DNA of 64,000 bases from Phoronis australis. Taxonomy: Eukaryota > Phoronida > Phoronidae. Below, in pieces: positions 11,233 through 22,900 of this stretch (within the stretch, counting starts at the first letter, position 1; the number at the start of each line of letters is the position of its first letter). Where the stretch lies: positions 587,948 to 651,947 of the forward strand of contig NMRA01000170.1 in the NCBI GenBank assembly GCA_002633005.1, written 5' to 3'. The position numbers were made by a program, and so were the translations under genes. The notes under the pieces were generated by a model. It was not told where the DNA came from. It worked only from the letters and a program-made list of their open reading frames with translations, and made no database searches.

Positions 11233-12285
11233 GTATCTTGACTTGAAGTGACGTAATGGGATGCAATAATAAAATGGAGAAAGTTGAACAAAATTACTAC
11301 TGAGAATTTATCCTAGACAAAGCTTCAACAGTTGTTCAAGGCCTTTTGTTCAAGGCACTTCGATTTTTACGCGAACGCGTCTTCTTTTGCTGCAAGGCAA
11401 TGACCTGATAAATAAAACTAGATGTATATAGCTAATATTGGCAATGACCCTCGACTTCACGAGGTAATGAACGACGTGTTCTTCAGGCGCACTCTTACTT
11501 TCAAGCTCAGGTGTAATTTTCTATTTTAGTATTCTGGTAATAGTTAGCAGATATAATCATCAGGTAATCAGGCTTCCAAACCGATTTGTCCGTTTATGAG
11601 AAAGTGAATTTTGTATAATTATGGCGACTGGTCGGGGTCAGTGCTGAAAGACTCAAAATTAGGTTTAGGTTTATTTTAAAATCAATCAAAAAGCATGAAT
11701 GTCGAGTCATTTCTCGAGGACGGGTGAGGAATGCAAACCCACCCATTGTTGTCAACTCGATTTGTGGAAATCTTCAGCTCGTCTGGCACGGCAGTCCAGA
11801 TCTATATTTCGTATTTAAATCCTTATTCCAGAGACGTTACTGCACTTATGTGCTTCGCCTATTCGTTTTTTTGTTTACATATGGTCAGGAGATGAAACTT
11901 GACATTTTCAACCCGGCTTTTATCAGCGCTACACACCATTCAAGTCGGTCATTTTGACGGCGCCCTGCGACCAACTGAAACAACAAGAATCTATCATGAT
12001 CCAGCTCTTTAACCTTAATGTTACATAGGACCCGGCAGACTTGTCAGTGTATATAATCAAGTGTTTATAAAATTATAGAATTGAACTCCAGTAAAAGTAT
12101 ATATTTTCTGAAAGCAGAAACCCGGTAGCAGGGGTCCCATTCTCAGTTACCCCTTTTTCCCCTTTCTCCGATACCCAATGCGTTTCGAACACAGTCCCAA
12201 TAAATCTGCATTCCCGAATCTGGTCAAAAAGGACCCTATCACGATCCCCGAAAAAGCCTTTCCCCATCCTGTAGGATTTGATTTT
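11233..12285. other. No gene recognised
   Basis: It is the continuation of the duplicated LDLa intron for a few tens of bases (a segment like TTGACTTGAAGTGACGTAATGG). Beyond that I see no coding or repeat structure I can name. Confidence 0.3.
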
Positions 12286-12960
12286 GTTCTTTACACCAAT
12301 TTGCTATTAATTGGGTCACGTGACTGTGTGTTTTTAGTAAAATTTACCTCAGAAGAAGATATACCCATAGAAAACAATAAGTAACATTAACACTGACCAA
12401 TTACTGAAATCTCAAAACGCTGTTACATTTGTCTAAACTATTTTGTTTTCATTTTATGCCACTTTTGAGTCTTTTTCGTGAAAATCATAGCCCTTCATGC
12501 ATAAATGGAAATTTTAAAAAAATTTCAAACACCATTCTTGCGAACAGCTCATTAATTATGGTGTCCAAAAGATTCATATGACTGAATCCGATCAGCCATT
12601 TCTGAGGTACGAAGTTCCAAAGTTCATGAAAATCCACTAAGGGACGTAAAAAAACTAAAATTAGGGATGAAAACATTCATTGGAGATTGGAACCGAAAAA
12701 ACTCAGAAACAGAAACGAAAAGTTAATTCAGAAAACTAATAGTGGTTTCCTGATTTCATCTTAAGTATTGATCACAAAAGAAATATGACCACGTTTGGAA
12801 TATTGTTATTTTGATATGAACGTTCCTTTTTGCTATATCAACCTAAAATGGCATGGTGGATATACTTTTATTGCAGAATTTAAAGTGCTAATAAAATTTG
12901 CCAAATGAGTTCAGTGCACATGTATTATTGGTCAACACAATCATGTCATTTTGTCTGTTA
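12286..12960. repeat. Two opposed copies of a dispersed ~400-bp repeat
   Basis: 12290-12660 is the minus orientation and about 12700-12870 a partial plus orientation of a family also present at 14.80-14.97, 30.04-30.34, 32.19-32.60 and 52.63-52.99 kb. Marker blocks are GATTCATATGA, a GAAAACTGTAAC-like block, TTTTGATATGAA(T/C)GTACC-like and CATGTGACC. No ORF. It is an unnamed interspersed repeat. Confidence 0.6.
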
Positions 12961-13176
12961 CTCCTGACAATAACTAATTACTCCAATTTATCAGACGAAT
13001 CCATCAGGAACCCCATTTACCGTGGAAATTTTTATTAACAAAACGTACAGATTTTTCGCTTAAGTTATTCAGTATTTTTAATGCTACACGACGAATGTGG
13101 TTTTTAGGAAAATATGCCTTGATTAGTGTTTAAACATTTCATTGTCTCGATCGCTCTATACCAGAACAACAATTTT

Positions 13177-13924
13177 TTTATGTTCGAAGTATGTCCCGAA
13201 AATAATAGGTGCGTCGCAAGCTCCGTTTCCAGAAATAAAAAAGAAGACCGTGTATAGGCGATATAAGGTCATTTATTATGACTGATATTGTACAGAAATA
13301 TGAGTGTACAGATAACATAAAGATAAAATAATAATCTCTGGAAAGATGGGCAATAAAAAGCGCCAGCACTCAGGTAAGAGAAACCACCGAAAGGAGAGGG
13401 TGATAAAGGGTGGGAAAGTTTGAAGAGAGATTAAACTCGAACCTAAGTGCTGCTAAAGCGAAGTACTGATGCAGGAAATATAACTTTACTGAGAACAAAT
13501 GAGCCTTATGACACGTGACTATCATCAGCCTATGGGAGCCAGGAGCTGACCAAACTCTTGGCACATGACACAATCGAACCAATAGTCAGGCTGGAAATGG
13601 AATGTCCTAGTGCCTCGTGTGCAGAAGGACCGCATGCGAATCTACACAAAGGATTAATGGACCAGTCCGAAAGATGGGGGTATAAGTGGGACGAGTCCAT
13701 ATTCTCACATAAATATATTAAACGAGTGAAATATTATTTATGTTCGAAGTATGTCCCGAAAATAATAGGTGCGTCGCAAGCTCCGTTTCCAGAGATAAAA
13801 AGGAGATCGTGTATAGGCGATATAAGGTCATTTATTATGACTGATAAGGTACAGAAATATGAGTGTACAGATAACATAAAGGTAAAATAATAATCTCTGG
13901 AAAGATGGGTAATAAAAAGCGCCA
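13177..13924. repeat. Pair of 185-bp direct repeats around a 374-bp centre (TRIM-like)
   Basis: 13177-13365 and 13737-13924 are near identical, beginning TTTATGTTCGAAGTATGTCC and ending AAAAAGCGCCA; read from TGTTCG they start TG and end CA as LTRs do. The centre has no ORF. I find no convincing primer-binding site, polypurine tract or flanking target duplication, so a miniature LTR element is only one reading; segmental duplication is the other. Confidence 0.6.
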
Positions 13925-15447
13925 TCATTTACCGGGGACATCACGCTGGGTCGTTGTCTTCGGAATAAATATAACCTAGGCCTTTTTTATATCTCAACAT
14001 AATTTGCCTCCACTCACTGTCCACAATATCAAAGAACGTCCTCCACTACTCTCTGGGCGTATGCACGTTATCAAAATACGAATACTCAGCTGTTAACGAT
14101 TAGAACTAAAGGTCCTCGGACCAATCGCCCTTTGGTTGAATAATACACAATCGGAGAGAAGAAATTTGCCGGGAACAGATTTCTGTTTAGTGTCATGACA
14201 AACATGAACTTCAGAAAAACGCTTAATCAAAATTCGAACAATTCAGGCGAACAAGACGCATTTACAGACAGTGACTTAAACTGACTTAAGTTCATTTTTG
14301 ACTTAAGTCTAAAATATGTCTTAACTTACAAACTTTGAAACTTCGACATCCGGTAACACTTTAATCAAGCTTAATATCTTTACCATGAAATGATTTTGAG
14401 ACACATTAAACTTTTGTTTTAAAATTTAAGAATTGTCTTAACAAAGTCAGTTTTGGTGGAAAGAGCCCAGGATCTCCATTAAATTTCGTCAAAACGAACC
14501 CTGTCACAACTTCCAACGTTGAAATCATTCTTGTCTTATTATTTCGTCGCATCGGGTGTTTGGATCCGTTCGTGAACGAAACGGTTGTTATCCTCAATTC
14601 GTTGCCCTAGTTATCTTTCAAGTGTGAACATAACTGTCATTAGAGTTCCTAGTTTGAACGTAGTTTGACATTGTTACGAAATGTTTGGATATCTCGGAAA
14701 TGGCTCACCGTATTCACATGCACGAACTTAAGACATTCTGTTTTATGTATGAGAGGCAATCAAAAAACAGTACTTATATGATCTTCATTAAAAAGCGAAA
14801 AGATGCATAACATGTGGGCAACTTAATAAATTAGAAAACCGTGACCATGTTTTTGAGATTTCATCTTTAATACTTATATCAAACGAGATTTGATCATACA
14901 TGTTATTGATACAGTTGCTTTGCTATCAATGAACTTTTCCTCTAAAAACGTGCTCACATGACCCAGTTAACGCAACCAGAGTGACTTCCCCACCTAAAAT
15001 TCCCTTAATTCTGTCCAAAACTTTTGGCTGGGTTCAGTTTGGTGGCCCGACTTATGAGACTGTTTGAGGCCTGAACGAAAGTAAAAGCACAATTTTCTTT
15101 CGAGTATTGAGAGTCAGTGAGTTACTGAAACCTGAAACTTGAAGCCACACAAAAAGTCAACTCTGAAGCTGCTGTACTTCTGCGTTTCAATTTTTATGTA
15201 GGCCATCTATACCCATTAAACTCATTGGCTGACGGAAGCAAAATTAAACAGCAACAGCGTGAGGAAATATGGAGTACACTAACTAGGAAGGGCAGCGGAC
15301 GAATGGGGGGGCTCACGCCGGGGCGTGGCGTAATCGTGTCATCGTTTTTTTTTTTTTTTTTTTCTTTTAGCCCTCCGATAGATTTGGGAACACCAGGGAT
15401 CACAACACTGGCCCCACAGGCAGGGTGCGTGTGTATACGATCACGCT
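13925..15447. other. No gene recognised; dispersed repeat piece and poly(T)
   Basis: About 14800-14970 is a plus-strand partial copy of the dispersed ~400-bp family. A run of T near 15345-15363 may be a retroposon tail on the opposite strand. No exon supported. Confidence 0.3.
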
Positions 15448-15518
15448 TTGCCCAATTCTTCGAGGCAACATGTTGCCCCCAGCCCCCCTTTATGGTATCC
15501 TAGGTCCGCCACTGCCAA
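15448..15518 (-). repeat. MITE end, inverted copy of the element at 63384
   Basis: Read on the minus strand, it matches 63384-63447: GCAGTGGCGGACCTAGGATA, then CATAA, GGGGGGC, CAACATGTTGCCTCG and TTGGGCAAA. It is a G-rich terminal repeat of a MITE family common in invertebrates. Confidence 0.7.
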
Positions 15519-16838
15519 AACTGGTCTCGTTTTGTCCCTTACAAATATGAGAAGTTCGTTATTCCTGATGACCACCCATAAAATGACCTGGCGAGAGAAG
15601 CTAGGGGCGAGTTTTGTACAAGATCCTTGCGGGAAATCCTAGTGTGATAATATCGTGCTTCGTTTGTACTGCATGGCTCTTTCACAAACAGGCTTGGTTA
15701 ATTTCTTATCCTCTCTCAACAAATTTGCTCTACGGAATCCGTTCCGTAGACGAAAAGCTGTTCTAGCCATGTACTTCACTTGTAATGCATGGGGAAATCT
15801 TGTGATTTTTTGCGCAATCTGCTGTTCTCGCAAGGGTCTTGCCTCTACAGAGCATAGCCCTGGTCACAAGCACTAAAATCAACTCAAGCTTGAGTACATA
15901 ACAAGCGGAAACCAATTTCAAAACTACAGGTGGTCAAAATCAAAATGTGAGTATTTAAATGTCTGATTAACAGTTTTAAAATTGGTTTGTGTTTTTGTGG
16001 TGGGGCCCCTTTTCAGAATTTTTTATTAGGGCAACTTTACAGAACTAATTTTACAAAATATATTCTGAGGCCAGTGAGTGGAGTCGATTGGCTACTTGTA
16101 GAGTTCCATTCCTCAACTCAAACTTTTATTGCAGCTTTTACAAATTAGTTACAACTACAAGCACTGTCGTTCTCCTGCAAGAGTATAGTTTTAACCAAAT
16201 ACAAGAACTACGCAAATCAGCCCTAAATGACAGACAAAAAGCATGGGAATATTGTACACACATTCCTTTATTTTCATTGATTAAGAACAAACAGTAAACT
16301 ATCACCAATTTAGGACAAATGATGTTATAGTTCTTCCTGTGAAATGAAGAACAAAAAGTGAAGCCACGCTGGGGCGGCCAACCAACATAATCTGTAACCT
16401 TCATACTAAAAATCTGTATTTTGCAAGTGAAAACTACAACATTAAGCCTACATAATAACTCAGCTCATCACATAGGACAAGTTATACTTCTTCGTGTGAT
16501 ATGTAGGACAAAAGTAGTACCATACCATTTTCAAGTTATGCACCTGTAGCTACCATCAGGAAATATTTTGAAAAAAATGTGCACATTCACAAATGTTGAA
16601 AGCCATTGAGACATGAAGGCAGTTAATACAGTCTCACTAAATTGAAGTTGAAATAAAACACATGTTGTGTTGTGAGAGTGTCTCTGCTAACTCTTAATGG
16701 CTACCAAAAAAGGAAATTTCAATTTCTGGAAATTCTAGCTATCACCATGGAAATTGTTCGCCAATTACTAGCTTTGGTCCAGATTAGAACTGAGTACGCT
16801 GCTTTGAGCATCCCCAGGATCTATAGGTGAGAACTCGG
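15519..16838. other. No gene recognised; 3' flank of PREP
   Basis: It lies downstream of the PREP stop codon; the part nearest 16838 is probably PREP 3' UTR. Open frames at 15639-15876 and 16088-16404 overlap on both strands and have no recognised motif. Confidence 0.3.
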
Positions 16839-16907
16839 TCAGCTGCTACTCCACTCCAGGCCAAAACTGAGTGCTATGAAGCTGTAGATGTCTGTCAACT
16901 CTTCAAT
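16839..16907 (-). CDS. PREP: PREP exon 20 (stop)
   Basis: Residues 689-710 and [22 protein letters not shown]. The acceptor is CTTTTATAG. The tail SSS replaces the usual short C-terminus; the total length still equals 710. Confidence 0.88.
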   Translation of the reverse strand: MEELTDIYSFIALSFGLEWSSS

Positions 16908-19900
16908 CTATAAAAGCAAGCACAACAATAAGTGAATGTATCACGGTGGAAGTCATTGCTGTAAAAGGCGTGACTGATTAATTAAATGCAGAAAATTTCA
17001 TGAAATTCTTTCAAGGAACTATAAAGGTACAGAGGCAAAAATAAAATATAACTAGGAGGCACGGTGGCTGTAGAATCTGTCCATCTTTTGTCAAGTTAAT
17101 AGGAAATACTGGCCAAAATTCAAAAAGATGTTGCAAGGAGTTTAGGAGATACAGCTGCAGATGTGAAAAAGTCATATAGGGGGCGCCACAGTAGTTGGAC
17201 CATCTGAAAATCCATGTCAGTCATGCTTTTGTCACCAGGAACGCGTCTGCCAATTTTTCATTTGCTCTGACCAGTTTGGTGGATACAGAAGCAAGCATAA
17301 AAAACAACAAAGAGTTCAAGAAATAAGGAATTTCGAGGAATGTCAAGTTTAGTCAAAATCCGATCAAAATCTCATCGAAACTAAAGGAGTTAGAGCGGTG
17401 ACAAGTTGTTAATCTGGACAGATGACAGAACTCGTACCATAACACAGTCCATCCAAGGAAGAGCGTATAAAAAGGTTCAAGTGTGATCTTGCCAGTGTTA
17501 AATGCCTAGCATAGCCTTGGATGAAGCACCACATAAAATTATCCAGCACAGCGACAAAATCCATCTACTTGAACAAGAAATAAAACGTTTACTCACCGTT
17601 TTAGAAGTGGGTTTTCCAGCACCGTGACCTGACTTGGTGTCCACACGGATTAGCAGAGGATTGGTCTGTCAACAAAAACAAAAAACAGGAATGTCAATAA
17701 AGTGACCACAATGTCCCATTTCTTTTTTTTTTCTTTTTTTTTTTCCAGAGATATTTATTAACTCAACCAACCAGTACATAGTTGTGTGACAATATGACAT
17801 CTAGTTTAGTGTACATCAAACAAATTACGAAACATTATCGGACCCTACAAAAGCTAGTTAGGCAAAAAAAAGACCACCTTGCCTGGAATCTCTCAAGATC
17901 CAATTTATCATTGTAAATAATTTTTTCCAGGTTGTAGTAATCATATACCTCACGTAAAAATGACTGAAAATTGGGCTTAGTCTTTTGTAATCTTTGTCTA
18001 TATAAGTGGAATTTCGCTAAGCAAAGAATTAAATTTACAGCTTCTAATCTACAGGCTGGGTCTCCAAACAAGGCGGAAGACATATTTAACTGCAGAGGGA
18101 AATTGCACTGATTTATCATCCATGTTCTTAAACATCCCCAAAACTTCTGAACAAGTGAACATTCCCAATACAAATGTAGAATTGTTTCTTCATGTTGCTC
18201 ACAGAAAGAACATAAAGACGATTCACTAACACCTATTTTCTTTAAATAAGAGTTTGTACCAATAATTCTGTGGTTGATACGGAATTGAAACCATCTGAGT
18301 CTGACATCAGAAGTACAATGATAAATTACAGAATGAATTTTTTTCCAAGATTTATTTTCATCACATAAGTTAATTTCTCTCTCCCACTTCAATTCTGCGA
18401 CAGGTTTTACATATAAATTAGAAATAAATACTTCACAGATTTTCCCAGTCCCTTTATTTTCCGAGGAGATTCGAAAAATATGTTCTGGAAAAAGTGGAGT
18501 GACTATAGTACTCTTGTCTCTTAGATGATTCCAAGAATGAAGTATTGAACTTCGAATTCCATAAAAATGAGTAATACAAGGACAAAATTGAAAACGTTTA
18601 CAAAAGGTATGATAATCATAAATATATCCCTTATCAGGGTCAATTAAATCGTATACGTACCGTATACCCTTTTGAAACCACTCGTTCCAAAAAATTGGAT
18701 TACTGTCTATACAAATTTTGGGGTTATACCACAAAGGCTGGTACAAAGGATCCTCTATCTCACAAAGATTGATAAATTCGTATAAGATATAAAAAATATC
18801 CTTCCAAAAAATATTTTTAGTACGGTTAGATACTTCAAGGAAAAAACAAGAACCTAACTGAAAAGAGTCATTTTTTATATTAGGAATAATTTCACATAAA
18901 ATATTTAGCCAAAGAGAAGTATTGTTATAATAATTTTTCAAGAATCTTCGAATCCAAGTCAGTTTAATGTCCCATTTCTTAGTTACCTGTAAAGAAATTA
19001 CTTGAGTTTTGGGAGGTTCACAGACCTGGACATTTTAAGGAACATTGAACTACTGACTGCACAAGAGGGCAGTGGGTGACGGTTGTAGAACATTATACTG
19101 CTAATGTGAAATTTTGGCGACTTCACACGTGACTCGCCTCGATGCCAATGTTGACTTTTGGCAGCTTAGGTATCAATGTTTATTTTTAGCTGTACACATG
19201 GGGACGCTAATAGCAGTTTATGAGTTTACGACATCACTTTATGTCAGTCTCTCGTCAAAAAAAATGTATAGGAAAAGCCTTTCTCTTTTAAATTTAGAGC
19301 GATTTGTTGACACTGATTTGCCTCAACGGCTGGGATCAAAGCTATGGCTTCTACATTCTGTCGACGATTTCTATCCCAAATTGTTCATGATTTGGACTCA
19401 GAAGCGAATTTTCAACTGTCTAACGATGTACGTAAACATTCAGAACCATACCGAGTTTTAAGTTTCACATTGCAAATGACAACAATTTTCAGGTACTTTT
19501 GTGGGTGCATCCAAATTTTTCAATTTCCTTAAAGTTTAATTGGCCCAGGAAGTGCGTCTCGCTCTACAAAGTTGGCAGCGAAAGAGTTACAAGTTGAAAA
19601 TTTTGAAAATATGGAGGGTAGCATTCAGGCTAACAAGGTTGTTAACCCAGACAACTACAGTGGCTCCACCTACCTGTTTTGGCACATTGCCCAATATGTG
19701 CTGGAGTTGTGCCATGTATTTCAGTGAATGGAGGGGCACCACTCTGTCATCATGGTCACCAGTCATACAAAGGATGGGAGGGTATTGAATGCCATCACCT
19801 TCGGGGACCTTGATGTTGTGAAGTGGAGATATTCTGAAATGGTGTCAGCAATTAAACTAAAGAGCACAGGCGGTGTTTTATATAAATTGCGTCAGGAATG

Positions 19901-22900
19901 AAAAGACACAATGACGTGCCCATTACACTAAGCATGTTACTGAAACTGAAACCTTCAATAGTAACATTTTCACCAAGAATTATTTCACCAAATTCTCTTG
20001 TATCAGACAATCCTTTATTCCTCATAACATTTAACTATAATATAAAATTTAACCCGATTGTTTGCCATTCACTTATCACAGCTGAAATATTAATAGAAAC
20101 ATCCTACGTCGTCTCAAACAAACGTGCAAACAAGTGATGAAAACCTGACGTAGTGTTCAAATACAATTTTGTGACCAGAGTTTTTAATCCATGAAGCAAC
20201 AGTCAAAATAACCACCTGTGCCAACAGTTCAAATATCAGACACTGGATAGAGTGACATCTAGTGGCAACCACAGAAACTAACTAAGGAGTAAATACATAC
20301 CGCTATAAGTTTTTGTGATTGCCACTAGATGTTGCCCTACCCTGCATCTATTTAAGCATCAAAATTTCTAGTAGCAATTCGATCCCAGTGCAGTTTAGTT
20401 TTGTCCTTGAGAATGAACAAGCAAATGTTCGAAGATCTGGACCTAATATAATGCTGTTGAATTTATGCGTTTTACTTTTGCCTATGTCTACAATCCATCA
20501 CAAGATTTCATTTCACCTTGTTGAATGCAATGATGTCAAGATCATATGCATTGCACCACGTAAGATTTTCAACCCAGCAAAGAAAGGATTGTTATCAATA
20601 CTAACACGCAAGCATGCACGCACCAAGCCTCAACTTGCTAAACAACGTCCCACTTACTTAATTAGCCACTTAAAATCCTCACATTTGTCCGAGCAGCCGT
20701 AATCGGATGTCCAAGCGTGACCAATAGTGAATTTGTGGAATCGCAACATATCCATCACCCTGGAACACACAATGGTTCTATCATACACTAGACAGAATAA
20801 ATAATGCATGAATTAATGAATAAAACCAAAGAACTTATGCTGAAGAGCAAACATATACGGTGAATGACTTTCCAAGAGGAAAGATGAGTTTTGATGACTA
20901 CGTTGCCTTCTACAATAACCACGAAAAAGCCAAGAAGTTCCTTACACTGACGATGTAGGACACCACAGTATTACTCATAGGAAATACACAGACACCGAGT
21001 TGCCTCAAACGATATTATTTCTTACTTTCCAAGTTAAAGTTGATATTAAAATACCAAAAGAGCTCTTTCAAGTATCTTATGCCAAACATTAATCCGAGAG
21101 GGCAGCATCACTGTACCCGTGATCAACATTGTACCCACGATCGACAATCTCAAAATTTTCTTTGAATAAACAAGTGTTTAACGATCTTACCTGCTACAGT
21201 GACTTCTGTTCAAGTATCAGACATTAACAGCTTGCACTGAGCGTGTACCGTCTTGTTTACTGAATCGTGCGTGCATAAACACTTGCTGTTGTGAACACCC
21301 AGTAATAACAAGTTGAAGTTGCAGAGGAAGCAGACGACTGGTAAGTTTTTATTTTTGAAAAAATGCAAATCTGAAGCTGCAATGCACATAACTGAAAAGT
21401 CCTAAATTTAATTTAATTGAAGTACTACTCATCCGGAAATCAAGAACCATACTTTCGGAAACGTTGATTTGCAAGAGGTTGATCGTGGGTACACTTTTTT
21501 GTCAGCAAAGTGAGTTGCCTTCTGTTGCGTATAAAGTTTTAATCTATTGACCAATTTCTCCTAGGTGACACCATTTGAAAGCCCAGGAAAATGTTTTTTT
21601 AAACTGAGCAAGCTCTTCCAGAAATATCACACAAAAATACATGAAAGTGCAAAATATGGTAAGAAGATGTTAAGAAATACACTGTTGCTACTATTTGTAC
21701 AGGAATCAATAACACAGCAACATATCACTAGTCAACAACATAAGAGTCGCAAGAAAATCTCAAATAATCCAAGAATGATAAGCTGTAGCTTAACTCCTCC
21801 TGTTGGTGCAGATGAGAACTACAGACACAATAGTTAAGACAGCATACCCCACTTGTGAAATAACACAGCCAAATAGATCAGGTCTTTGATTGGCACAAGC
21901 CCCCATCAGCAAGCCACCGTTTGAGCCACCCTGTATGGCGATCCTAAAAGTAAACAAAAAAGAATCCAAATAATGTTCAGGGACTCATGTTAAGAATAAC
22001 AACATCTAACAGGGCTCAACATTAAAGTGAGTTAACGCTCAAAAATACGAGGGGAAAGAGAAAAATATGAGTAGAAAAGTGACCTCACTCGTAAAGTTGC
22101 TGAGCAGAAATTCGGCTATTTTGATTGGCCCTTTTTAGGAGCCTAAATGCAGAAATACGAGTGACAAATACGCGATCACTCGTATTTTTCTGTGTCCTGT
22201 GTCGAGCACTGTCAAATTATGAAAATCTTTTCCATTTAGAACAGTTTACATCTTTGGCTTAAATATGAAACATCTCATTATAGTTCAACCTGATTACACA
22301 AGGGCAACGTGAAGCGCTGAAATGTGTCCACGGTTGCACCGCAAATGGTAGGCTTATAAAAATATTCATTAGTACCACAAAAATTGCCACTTGATTGTAC
22401 AGAATCCACCAAACCTGTTAGAAAATTATTGCCAAAGTAGTTAAACCCATTAAAAAATCAATGACTGCCGTGCTCTTGCCAGTAGCAACAACTGAATCAA
22501 ATTCTCAAAATGATCTCTTCAGCAGTTTGGCGAACAGAAGGGCAGAAGGCAAAAACGGACTCGAAAACAATAAAACTGGACACCAGGTGGCGCAGAATAC
22601 AGTAAATCAGTCCAAAAATGGAAAGACATTGTCATCTGCATAACATAAACCAATTTGCCAAATTTCAAAATACCTCGAATCTGTCCGAAAACAGGAGGAT
22701 AACGTCATCTTACTAAAAGATGCCTATAATACGCTAAATTACTGGTATATGAAAATCCATCAAGGACCTTCTCAGATACAGAGATAAACATAAAAAACTA
22801 AAATTGCCACTAGGGGGCACAGTGGTAGTCGGATCCGTCCAAAAGTTGGCTCATGCCGTCTCATTCATGAAAAGACCACATGTTCAAAATTTCATCAACA

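Noticed and set aside
20319-20702. Plus-strand 127-codon open frame
   Set aside because: It overlaps PREP exon 17 antisense and has no family signal.
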